This document shows positions 57,113 to 64,000 of a stretch of 64,000 nt of DNA, in pieces. The DNA comes from Salinispora pacifica CNR114 (GTDB lineage Bacteria > Actinomycetota > Actinomycetes > Mycobacteriales > Micromonosporaceae), in assembly GCF_000514775.1 (NCBI RefSeq), contig NZ_AZWO01000017.1, forward strand, positions 1 through 64,000. The letters run 5' to 3'. The position numbers and the translations under genes are program-made. The number at the start of each line of letters is the position of its first letter. Within the stretch, counting starts at the first letter, position 1. Under the pieces are notes generated by a model. The model did not search any database, had not been told where the DNA came from, and saw only the letters and a list, made by a program, of their open reading frames with translations.

Positions 57113-58570
57113 TCACCCATGGGGTAGTCGTACCTCTGCGACCGTACCGCCACCGGCCTTCGGCCGGAGACATACCCGTCCATTCTGTTGCTCCACGATG
57201 CGACGGACGAGAAAGAGGCCGAGCCCGGCTCCGGGAAGGCGCTGGCCGTCGCCGGAATCGCCCTGCCAGTACTGGTCGAACGCGCGCTCCACGTGCTCTG
57301 GACGGATGCCGATGCCCTGGTCGGCGACGCGGACGGAGATGGTCTCTCCGTCGGTACCGGCGGTGACCGTGATCGGACTGGTGGGGGGTGAGTACTTGCC
57401 GGCGTTCGTACACAGTTCGGTGAGGACCGTCGCCAGACTGGCCCGGTGACCGAGCGCCCAGGGCAGGCCGACCGGTGCGGTGAGGGTGATCCGGCGCCGT
57501 AGCTCGGCGGGGAGTTCGGTCACCGCCGCCCGCAGGGCGTCGCCCAGGTCGTACGGGGCGGGCGGCGTTCCGCCGGCGCCCGCCTCGGCGGTGGAGGAGA
57601 GGAGCCGGTCGACGAGGCGGGCCAGTTCGTTGGCGCGCTGCCCGATCTTCTGGGCGGCCAGCTGCCGGTCGGCGTCACTGAGTGCCTCCCAGTGATCGGT
57701 GAGGGTGTCCGCGTACCCCTTGATGACAGTCACGGGTGTACGCAGCTCGTGGCTGGTCACCGCGACGAAGAGGTCGTGGTCGGCGATGCTCTGCTGCTCG
57801 TCGGTGATGTCGCGGAAGGTGACCACGCGGAGCGTTCCGGGCCCCGGCAGCTCTTCCGAGGCGATCCGCAGCCAGCGACCGTCCGGCAGCCGATGGTCGA
57901 GTGCCTGCCCCGGTGGGGGAAGGGGGAACGGCGCGGGCCGACTGAGTACGTCGGTGACCGCGTGGCCGGTGATCTGGACGGCGGCGGGATTCCAGAGCTG
58001 GACGCGGGCCTCGCGGTCGACCACCGCCAGGCCATCGGCGAGCGCGGCCACGATCGGTCCGTCAACGTGCACCGGCAGACCGCGCTGGTCGCCGTAGAGA
58101 TGGGCGATGCAGGAGGCGACGTAGGCGATTACGCACTGGTGGTCCGGGCCCGGTTGATCCTCAGCGGCGGGGTAGAGGGCGTGCAGGCTGCCCACGGTGT
58201 GCCCGCTGATCTCGGCGCGGGACACCACCATCTGGGACCTGGCCGGGCCGGTGAAGTTCGTCCCGAGCCGGCCGCATAGGCGGTCCGTGTCGAGCTGGTG
58301 GACTCGGGGTCCGGAGAGCAGACAGATGACGTTCGGGTCGTCTGCCGGCAGGGGTTGGCCGAGGGTCCGTTCGGCGGTGCCGGTGGCGGCGATCACCCGT
58401 CCACCGGTGGAGGTGAACTCGACGAAGGCCATCCCGGCGGCCCCCAGTGCCTGCTGGGTCACCCGGAGGAGTTGGCGGAGTGCCGGTGCGCCGGCCTCGC
58501 CGGAGTTGATCAGTTCGATCACCGCGGCGTGGCCGTTGATCAGAGCAGAGAAGTCCGTGCGTCTCGGCAT
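57113..58570 (-). CDS. Cytosolic sensor histidine kinase (GAF/PAS/HisKA/HATPase)
   Basis: 485 residues, no membrane segment. The N-terminal ~160 residues are GAF-like; 165-255 is a PAS domain (GPIVAALADGLAVVDREARVQLWNPAA). The H box is FVAVTSHELRTPVTVIKGY with His274, the N box LATVLTELCTNAGKYS, and the G boxes VADQGIGIRPEHVERAF and GAGLGLFLVRRIV. No response regulator is encoded nearby. The gene is followed by an RsbW-like ATPase, which may be its output partner. ATG 58570. Confidence 0.9.
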   Translation of the reverse strand: MPRRTDFSALINGHAAVIELINSGEAGAPALRQLLRVTQQALGAAGMAFVEFTSTGGRVIAATGTAERTLGQPLPADDPNVICLLSGPRVHQLDTDRLCGRLGTNFTGPARSQMVVSRAEISGHTVGSLHALYPAAEDQPGPDHQCVIAYVASCIAHLYGDQRGLPVHVDGPIVAALADGLAVVDREARVQLWNPAAVQITGHAVTDVLSRPAPFPLPPPGQALDHRLPDGRWLRIASEELPGPGTLRVVTFRDITDEQQSIADHDLFVAVTSHELRTPVTVIKGYADTLTDHWEALSDADRQLAAQKIGQRANELARLVDRLLSSTAEAGAGGTPPAPYDLGDALRAAVTELPAELRRRITLTAPVGLPWALGHRASLATVLTELCTNAGKYSPPTSPITVTAGTDGETISVRVADQGIGIRPEHVERAFDQYWQGDSGDGQRLPGAGLGLFLVRRIVEQQNGRVCLRPKAGGGTVAEVRLPHG

Positions 58571-58624
58571 GCCCCCGAGTGTGCACCGCCGGCCGGATCC
58601 GGGACAGGTCCGTTGGTCCCACGC

Positions 58625-59416
58625 TCAGCCATGGAGTCGGGTGAGCGTGGGAGCCGGCCGATCGGTGATGATGCCGTCCACCCCGGCGTCCAGCACCAGC
58701 TCCAGGTCGCGGGGTTTGTTGACGGTCCAGACGTACACCTGGTTGCCGGCTGCCTGCAGCGCGGGGACCAGGGTGGGGTGGGCACGCATCAGCGCGAGGC
58801 CGGGACCGGCGATCTGGATGCCGAACGGCAACCGATTCAGCCGAAACCCGCGCGGCAGCCTGTCCAACAGCAGCACGGCGGGTAGCGCGGGGGCCAGCGC
58901 ACGGAGCCGCCGCACCGCCAGCAGCGAGAACGACATGACGGTGACCTGGAGCGGGTGGTCGGGTCTTGGCACGGTCAGTCCGTGCCGTTCGAGCAGCGCG
59001 ACCAGCCGGCGCTCGACGTGTCGCCCGTACCGGGACGGGTGTTTGGTCTCGATCAGCAGCCGGACCGGCCGGCCGGCGGCGCGAGTCGCTTCCAGGAGTC
59101 GATCCAGGGTGAGCAGCCGTAGGTACGACTCGTCCAGCACCTCGTCGCCGTTGGCTCGTGCGGGTCCCGGGTGCCAGGACCCGAAGTCGAGCCCTTCCAA
59201 CTCGGCGAGCGTGCGGGTGCTGACCGGGCCGTGCCCGTTGCTGGTGCGGTCCAGGCGACGGTCGTGTACGCAGACGAGGTGCCCGTCGCGGGTCAGCCGA
59301 ACATCGCACTCCAACCCGTCGGCGCCCTCGTCGAGGGCGCGCAGGTACGCGGCCAGCGTGTGTTCCGGTAGGTCGTATGACGAGCCGCGGTGGGCGAAGA
59401 CCAGGGGGTGGGCCAT
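58625..59416 (-). CDS. Glycerophosphodiester phosphodiesterase
   Basis: 263 residues. GDPD domain: FAHRGSSYDLPEHTLAAY (metal/catalytic His9, Arg10, Glu18), GADGLECDVRLTRDGHLVCVHD (Glu44, Asp46, His59), LLIETKHPSRYG, and the C-terminal QVYVWTVNKPRDLELVLDAGVDGIITDRP. It hydrolyses lipid-derived glycerophosphodiesters to glycerol 3-phosphate and an alcohol. Cytosolic form without a signal. ATG 59416. It sits 9 bases downstream of the rhodanese gene. Confidence 0.95.
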   Translation of the reverse strand: MAHPLVFAHRGSSYDLPEHTLAAYLRALDEGADGLECDVRLTRDGHLVCVHDRRLDRTSNGHGPVSTRTLAELEGLDFGSWHPGPARANGDEVLDESYLRLLTLDRLLEATRAAGRPVRLLIETKHPSRYGRHVERRLVALLERHGLTVPRPDHPLQVTVMSFSLLAVRRLRALAPALPAVLLLDRLPRGFRLNRLPFGIQIAGPGLALMRAHPTLVPALQAAGNQVYVWTVNKPRDLELVLDAGVDGIITDRPAPTLTRLHG

Positions 59417-59425
59417 GAGGCGCGG

Positions 59426-59761
59426 CTACAGGACTCGGCCGGGCTGTCCGTCGCCGCCGACCACCGGCCGGCCGGTGGCGGCCCATTCGCCCATCCCGCC
59501 CTCGACGTTGCTTACCTGCTCCCAGCCGTTGCGCAGAAGGTAGGTGACGACCTGTGCGGAGCGCCCGCCGGATCGACAGATGACGGCCACCTCGCGGTTG
59601 TCGGGCACTTCGGACAACCGGGTGGCGAGCTGGGTCATCGGCAGGTGATGGGCGCCGGGTGCGTGGCCGGCGAGCCACTCGTCGTCCTCGCGGACATCGA
59701 GCAGGTACGCATCGTCGTTGATTTCGGTCACGGTCACGGTGGGTACGCGGGGTCCGAACAC
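59426..59761 (-). CDS. Rhodanese-like single-domain protein
   Basis: 111 residues. Sulfurtransferase domain with YLLDVREDDEWLAGHAPGAHHLP, active-site loop VICRSGGRS (Cys near 62) and the closing WEQVSNVEGGMGEWAATGRP. Likely transfers sulfane sulfur; a donor to molybdopterin (MoaD) or other pathways is possible but not shown. GTG 59761. Confidence 0.9.
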   Translation of the reverse strand: MFGPRVPTVTVTEINDDAYLLDVREDDEWLAGHAPGAHHLPMTQLATRLSEVPDNREVAVICRSGGRSAQVVTYLLRNGWEQVSNVEGGMGEWAATGRPVVGGDGQPGRVL

Positions 59762-59809
59762 GGCCTCCAGCTTAGGGGCCGGGCGCTTCGGGTGGGTGTT
59801 GCCGGTTGG

Positions 59810-60751
59810 TCAGAGCTGGGTGACCCACCGGGGGTTGGCCCGGGCCCACTGCGGCACCCGCTGGTTCTGGATCGCGGTGAAAATCCCGGCGCCGCCCTCC
59901 TCCAGGACGACGTAGGAGACCTCGTCGATGGTCTGCGGGTAGGACGGCAGCCGGATCCCCCGTAGGGCGTCCGCCGGCAGGTCCCGCAGCGCGAGAAGCA
60001 GATCCGCCAGGAGTACGCCGTTGGTGTCCACCGTCAGCGAGTTGCCGACCGCTCGGATCACCTGGTCCAGGCGGACCGGGTTGGTTCGGATCGAGGTCTC
60101 GGAGGTGCGCTGCAGTATCGCCCGGAGGAGCTGTTGCTGGTGGGTCTGCCGGTCGTAGTCGCCGTTGGGCAGGTCGTAGCGCTGGCGAGCGAAGTCCAGC
60201 GCGGTGCCGCCGTCCATCTCCTGGCACCCGGGGGTGAACACCCGGTCGGTGTGGATGGAGCGGAACTCGGTGTCGACGCAGATGCGTACGCCGCCGAGAT
60301 GGTCGATGACGTCGCGGAAGCCGGAGAAGTCGACCTTGACTGCGCCGTCGAAGCGGATGCCGGTGAGCTGGGCGAGAGTCGCGGAGAGGAGTTGGGTGCC
60401 GGATGCTCCGCCACCGCCGTGTTGGTACGCGGCGTTGATCTTGTCTACCCCGCCGCTGAAGCCGGGGGCCGGGGGGATGATGACCCGAAGGTCCCGGGGC
60501 ACCGACATCAGGAACGCCTCCCGCCCGCCGGCCGGCACGTGCACGATGAGGATGGTGTCCGACCTTCGGTCGGCGGTGGCGCTGCTGCTTCGCCACCGGT
60601 CGGTCCCGATGAGCAGGAAGTTCAGCGGACCGTCCAGGTCGGTCCGGCTCCGCCGGGCGTCCGGGTCGAGCAGCTCCTCCCGGGTCACCGTCTGGTCGTA
60701 CCGATGGGCGAGCCGGTAGAGGCCGACCGCGGCGACGCTGGCCAGGATCAC
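59810..60751 (-). CDS. LytR-CpsA-Psr family protein (start unclear)
   Basis: 313 residues from GTG 60751. LCP domain: FLLIGTDRW, SDTILIVHVPAG, FLMSVPRDLRV, DKINAAYQHGG, HLGGVRICVD and TALDFARQRYDLPNGDYDRQTHQQ, with the phosphate-binding Arg/Asp cluster. LCP proteins attach lipid-linked polymers such as teichoic acids to peptidoglycan. The GTG start cuts the membrane helix short: the frame continues upstream through RRGRPRWPRLLLGVGLAL, a proper N-terminal anchor, to a stop at 60893-60895. No ATG, GTG or TTG occurs there, which points to a non-canonical (ATT 60880) start or a sequence or frameshift error. Confidence 0.8.
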   Translation of the reverse strand: MILASVAAVGLYRLAHRYDQTVTREELLDPDARRSRTDLDGPLNFLLIGTDRWRSSSATADRRSDTILIVHVPAGGREAFLMSVPRDLRVIIPPAPGFSGGVDKINAAYQHGGGGASGTQLLSATLAQLTGIRFDGAVKVDFSGFRDVIDHLGGVRICVDTEFRSIHTDRVFTPGCQEMDGGTALDFARQRYDLPNGDYDRQTHQQQLLRAILQRTSETSIRTNPVRLDQVIRAVGNSLTVDTNGVLLADLLLALRDLPADALRGIRLPSYPQTIDEVSYVVLEEGGAGIFTAIQNQRVPQWARANPRWVTQL

Positions 60752-60980
60752 CAGCGCGAGGCCGACGCCGAGTAGGAGGCGGGGCCAACGTGGCCGTCCG
60801 CGCCGGACGCCCGCGTCGGCCCGCTCCCGTCCGCCCCTCGACCTGGACGTGGTTCCTCCCCGCCACCGTCTGTGAGTAATCCTCGCATCAGGCTACGGTT
60901 CGGCACGCCACCGGCGGGTCCGTTCGCTGGATCCCAACCCGGTCGGGTCGACGCTGGCGGCGCTGCCCCGGCGTGCGGGG

Positions 60981-62237
60981 TCAGCTGTCGGCGTCGCTCT
61001 CGTTCGTCGCGACCCAGTCGGCCATGCTGTCCGCGGAGATGGCCTGGTACATCGCGAGCGCCTGCTCCCGGTCGGAGATCACGACTGATTCGCCGTTGAT
61101 GGTCTGGCTGCCGTTGTGCGGGCTGGTCACGAAGGTCAGATTCTCCCCCCGCAGGCTGCGGAACTGGAGGGCTATGTCGATCAGGGAGAAGTCTTCGTCA
61201 ACGGTGACCGCGGCGGTTACGGCCTTGAGGAAGTCGTTCATCTTGACTGGGTTGGTGAGCGTTCCGGTGCTGGCCGCCTTGCCCATCAGCGCGCGCAGGA
61301 ACTCCTGCTGGTGCCGCATTCGGTCGAAGTCGCCCCGGGGGAACTGCTTGCGCTGCCGGACCCAGTCCAGCGCCTCGGCGCCGTCCATGTGGTTGACACC
61401 CTCGGTGAAGGTTCGGTAGGGCTTGTGGATTGAGGTGATCGTCTTCTCCACGGTGAGATCAACGCCGCCGAGCGCATCCGTGACCTCTTCGAACCCGCCG
61501 AAGTCGATCGCCATGACATGGTCGAGGCGGACATCGGTGAAACACTCTACGGTGCGGACCGCCAAGGGGAGGCCGCCGAACGCGAAAGCGGCGTTGATCT
61601 TCCTCCGCTGCCCCGAGTCGCAGTCGGCGCTCGCGCTCTCCGGGACCGGCACGTACAGGTCACGGGGGATCGACACCAGGTATGCCTCCTGGTGGTCGCT
61701 GGGAATGTGCAGCACGATGATCGTGTCGGCGCGCCACTCGCCGCGTTGGTCCATCGGCGCGTCCGGATCCCGGGAGTCCGTGCCGACGAGGAGGATGTTC
61801 AGCGCACCATCAACCGTCTTGACCGGTCGGTCCTCGGTTTCCCCGGGCGGGAACGGATTGGTCCGGTCGAGGTCGTTGTCGAGGCCGCGAGCGTAGAACC
61901 AGGCCCCGGTGCCGGCGAGCAGCGCGCACACCAGCACCGCGACTCCGGCCACCAGCGCGATCCGGCCCCAGCGAGGACGCGGGCCACGCCGCCCCGGCCT
62001 GGGGCGACCACCCGGCCGCCCCGGGCCACCCGGGCCACCCGGGCCGCCGGGGCCACCGGGACCGCCAGGGCCGAGGGGCCCGCCACCGGTCGGTCCGGTC
62101 GGTCCGGTCGGCGCGGGGTGCCAACCGGTCGGCGCGGGGCGGGCACGTCCGGTGGCGCTGGGGCCGGCCACCCGCGCCCGCCCGGAGCTGCGGCTCAGGT
62201 GCGGGAGCGGGTAAGCGGCGGCGGTGGTCGCTGACAT
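60981..62237 (-). CDS. LytR-CpsA-Psr family protein
   Basis: 418 residues. A Pro/Gly/Thr-rich cytoplasmic tail (1-90, with GGPGGPGGPGG repeats), one membrane helix (about 93-115), then the LCP domain: ILLVGTDSRDPDAP, ADTIIVLHIPSDH, SIPRDLYVPVP, RKINAAFAFGG and ALDWVRQRKQFPRGDFDRMRHQQ. It probably ligates wall glycopolymers outside the cell. It is the paralogue of the protein at 59810-60751, with which it shares about the same domain but not the tail. ATG 62237. Confidence 0.95.
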   Translation of the reverse strand: MSATTAAAYPLPHLSRSSGRARVAGPSATGRARPAPTGWHPAPTGPTGPTGGGPLGPGGPGGPGGPGGPGGPGRPGGRPRPGRRGPRPRWGRIALVAGVAVLVCALLAGTGAWFYARGLDNDLDRTNPFPPGETEDRPVKTVDGALNILLVGTDSRDPDAPMDQRGEWRADTIIVLHIPSDHQEAYLVSIPRDLYVPVPESASADCDSGQRRKINAAFAFGGLPLAVRTVECFTDVRLDHVMAIDFGGFEEVTDALGGVDLTVEKTITSIHKPYRTFTEGVNHMDGAEALDWVRQRKQFPRGDFDRMRHQQEFLRALMGKAASTGTLTNPVKMNDFLKAVTAAVTVDEDFSLIDIALQFRSLRGENLTFVTSPHNGSQTINGESVVISDREQALAMYQAISADSMADWVATNESDADS

Positions 62238-62306
62238 GCGAGTCAGGGTACGTCGGGATGCTGTAAGCCGGTGGCACCCGAATTGGCGATGGGCCGCCGT
62301 GGGCGG

Positions 62307-63284
62307 CTACCCGAGCCGGTCGCGAAAGTATGCAATCGTGCGGCGCAGGCCCTCCTCGGGCGTAACCTCCGGCTCGAAGTCGAGGAGTTCCCGGGCCAGG
62401 GTGAGATCCGGTCGACGCATCTTCGGATCATCCGCGGCCCGGGTGACGTAGGTCACCTCGGAGTTGCTCCCGCAGAGTGACACGATCGACTCTGCCAGTC
62501 GACGCATGCTCAGCTCGTGCTCGGTCCCGCAGTTGACCGGCCCGGTCTCGGTCGAGTTCAGCAGTAACAGGATGCCCCGCACCAGATCATCGACGTAGCA
62601 GATGGAGCGGGTCTGGTCCCCGGTGCCGTGCACGGTGATCGGCTCGCCGCGCAGGGACTGGGCGATGAACGTCGGGATCGCCCGGCCGTCGTCTGGCCGC
62701 ATCCGTGGACCATAGGTGTTGAAGATCCGGACAATGGCGACATCGGCTCCCCGGCTCCGGTGGTACGCCATCGTCGCCGCCTCGCCGAACCGCTTCGACT
62801 CGTCGTAGACGCTCCGGATCCCGATCGGGTTGACGTTGCCCCAGTACGTCTCCCGCTGGGGGTGCTCCAACGGGTCCCCGTACGCCTCGGAGGTGGAGGC
62901 CAGCAGGAACCGGGCACCGTCGGCGACCGCCCGGTCCAGCAGGTGCAGGGTGGCGACCGAGCCGACCCGGAGGATCTCCACCGGCAGCTTTTCGAAGTCG
63001 GTGGGGCTGGCCGGCGACGCCATGTGCAGGATGGCGTCGAACCGTTCGGCGAGGGCGGGGTGGTGCTCGGGAAGCCCGTCGGAGATATCCGCCTCGACGA
63101 GCGTGAAGGTCGACGTCTCCGCCAGATGGGCGACGTTCTCCTTGGACCCGGTCACGAAGTTGTCCACCGCCACGACCGTGCAGCCACGGGCGAGGAGGGC
63201 GTCCACCAGGTGGGAGGGGACGAAACCCGCCCCGCCGGTGACGAGGATGCGATGACCGGGGCCGAAGCGTTGCACAACCTTCAT
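62307..63284 (-). CDS. NAD-dependent epimerase/dehydratase (UDP-glucuronate decarboxylase-like)
   Basis: 325 residues, extended SDR. The nucleotide loop is TGGAGFVPSHL: the third Gly of GxxGxxG is replaced by Pro (P23), seen directly in the codon CCC. SVYDESKRFGEAA holds the catalytic Tyr-x3-Lys, and STSEAYGDPLEHPQRETYWG, RIFNTYGPRMRPDDGRAIPTF and YVDDLVRGI match UDP-xylose synthases and dTDP-sugar dehydratases. Product and substrate are uncertain. The neighbouring LCP genes suggest a cell-wall sugar. ATG 63284. Confidence 0.85.
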   Translation of the reverse strand: MKVVQRFGPGHRILVTGGAGFVPSHLVDALLARGCTVVAVDNFVTGSKENVAHLAETSTFTLVEADISDGLPEHHPALAERFDAILHMASPASPTDFEKLPVEILRVGSVATLHLLDRAVADGARFLLASTSEAYGDPLEHPQRETYWGNVNPIGIRSVYDESKRFGEAATMAYHRSRGADVAIVRIFNTYGPRMRPDDGRAIPTFIAQSLRGEPITVHGTGDQTRSICYVDDLVRGILLLLNSTETGPVNCGTEHELSMRRLAESIVSLCGSNSEVTYVTRAADDPKMRRPDLTLARELLDFEPEVTPEEGLRRTIAYFRDRLG

Positions 63285-63430
63285 GGCGGCCACCCTACCG
63301 AGCAGTCGGTTCCCGCCCGGCGCGGAAGGGCCGGGCCGGGGCATCGTCGCCCCGCCCGGCCCGCCCGGGTGTCGCCGGCTCGGCCCAGGGGTGTCGCCGC
63401 CCGGACCGCGATGTCGCCGCCCCGGGACGG

Positions 63431-64000
63431 TCAGTGCGCGCCCGCGCCGGTGAGCGAGCGAACCTCCAACTCGGCGTAGCGCTGATCGTCGCGTTCCTTG
63501 GAGATCACCGTCCCGAACCAGCCGCAGAGGAAACCGAACGGGATGGAGAGCAGGCCCGGGTTGGACAGGGGGAACCACTGCCAGTCCTGGTCGGGGAACA
63601 TCGCGGTCGGTGAACCGGAGACGACCGGGGAGAAGAAGACCAGGAAGACCGCGGCGAAGAGGCCACCGTAGATGGCCCAGACCGCGCCGTTGGTGTTGAA
63701 CCGCCGCCAGAAGAGGCTGTAGAGGATCGCCGGCAGGTTGCCCGACGCAGCCACCGCGAAGGCGAGGGCGACCAGGAAGGCGACGTTCAGGTTCTGCGCG
63801 AAGATGGAGAGAACGATCGAGATCGCGCCGATTACCAGGGCGGAGATCCGCGCCACGGCCACCTCCTGCCGCTCGGAGGCGGTGCCGTTCTTGACCACGT
63901 TGGCGTAGAAGTCGTGCGCCAGGCTGGACGAGGAGGCCAGGGTCAGGCCGGCGACGACCGCCAGGATCGTCGCGAAGGCGACCGCCGCGATGACCGCCAG
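63431..64000 (-). CDS. Solute:sodium symporter (ActP-like), C-terminal part
   Basis: The frame is open to the right edge. About 190 residues are visible, beginning with AVAFATILAVVAGLTLASS and AHDFYANVVKNGTASERQE, followed by four or five membrane helices and a soluble tail. The sequence around NVVKNGTASERQEVAVARIS and NLPAILYSLFWRRFNTNGA is typical of the acetate/monocarboxylate symporter ActP. The N terminus and start lie outside the window. Confidence 0.85.
   Translation of the reverse strand: MAVIAAVAFATILAVVAGLTLASSSSLAHDFYANVVKNGTASERQEVAVARISALVIGAISIVLSIFAQNLNVAFLVALAFAVAASGNLPAILYSLFWRRFNTNGAVWAIYGGLFAAVFLVFFSPVVSGSPTAMFPDQDWQWFPLSNPGLLSIPFGFLCGWFGTVISKERDDQRYAELEVRSLTGAGAH

Noticed and set aside
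1-64000. Prophage, CRISPR array, secondary-metabolite cluster or tRNA genes
   Set aside because: I found no integrase, phage structural gene, repeat-spacer array, PKS/NRPS gene or cloverleaf-like tRNA in the window.

Overview
The window is high-GC actinobacterial chromosome. Its gene content, long coding runs with G/C-ending third positions, frequent GTG/TTG starts and an XRE-DUF397 regulator module point to Micromonosporaceae (Salinispora or Micromonospora-like; this is inference, no marker RNA gene is present). The order ino1 - padR - DUF5318 - penicillin-binding protein - GT87 - rpsF-ssb-rpsR-rplI - dnaB matches the conserved block found near oriC in mycobacteria and relatives, so this is core chromosome rather than an island. 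I see no rRNA, tRNA, CRISPR array, insertion sequence or prophage.

Layout. 1-5.8 kb is the most accessory-looking part: a secreted alpha/beta hydrolase cut by the left edge, ogt, a duplicated XRE-DUF397 module with a broken remnant, two small Cys-rich proteins, and a sortase-anchored RCC1 propeller. 6.3-11 kb: a secreted lysozyme-like protein, an acetyltransferase between twin terminators, a membrane protein, the padR-ino1 operon behind a 27-bp palindrome, and DUF5318. 11.2-22.8 kb: bifunctional PBP, two membrane glycosyltransferases, endonuclease IV, the rpsF-ssb-rpsR-rplI operon, a cluster of DnaA-box-like 9-mers and dnaB. 23-31 kb: zinc ribbon protein, phosphoribosyltransferase, two GT87 enzymes and the translationally coupled moaC-mog-moeA-moaE operon. 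31-40 kb, mostly minus strand: an AAA ATPase with twin palindromic operators, an LppU-like protein, a PHP/endonuclease Q-like domain fused to a UvrD helicase, a metallophosphoesterase, moaD-moaA and a fructosamine kinase. 40-56 kb: DUF4192, mobA, a secreted beta-propeller, an Lrp/DDAH divergent pair, an orphan substrate-binding lipoprotein, the proteasome activator Bpa, pheA, small ACT, PAS and NERD-like proteins, and arginine deiminase. 56-64 kb: an orphan histidine kinase with an RsbW-like ATPase, a glycerophosphodiesterase, rhodanese, two LytR-CpsA-Psr ligases, a nucleotide-sugar epimerase, and a solute:sodium symporter cut by the right edge.

Themes. (1) Cell envelope: inositol phosphate synthase, four GT-C type glycosyltransferases, PBP, two LCP proteins, a UDP-sugar enzyme and a lytic-enzyme-like secreted protein fit phosphoinositide/glycopolymer and peptidoglycan assembly. 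(2) Molybdopterin synthesis is split over three places (25.4-28.1, 37.6-38.9 and 41.1-41.7 kb). (3) DNA replication and repair: dnaB, ssb, endonuclease IV, ogt and the PHP-helicase fusion. (4) Arginine use: a DDAH-family enzyme under a divergent Lrp regulator, and a lone arginine deiminase.

The most interesting candidate is the natural fusion at 33.1-36.3 kb. An endonuclease Q-like deaminated-DNA nuclease and a UvrD/Rep helicase are joined in one polypeptide, suggesting a one-protein incision-plus-unwinding repair machine. No similarity searches could be run; family names come from recognisable motifs and remembered homologues.
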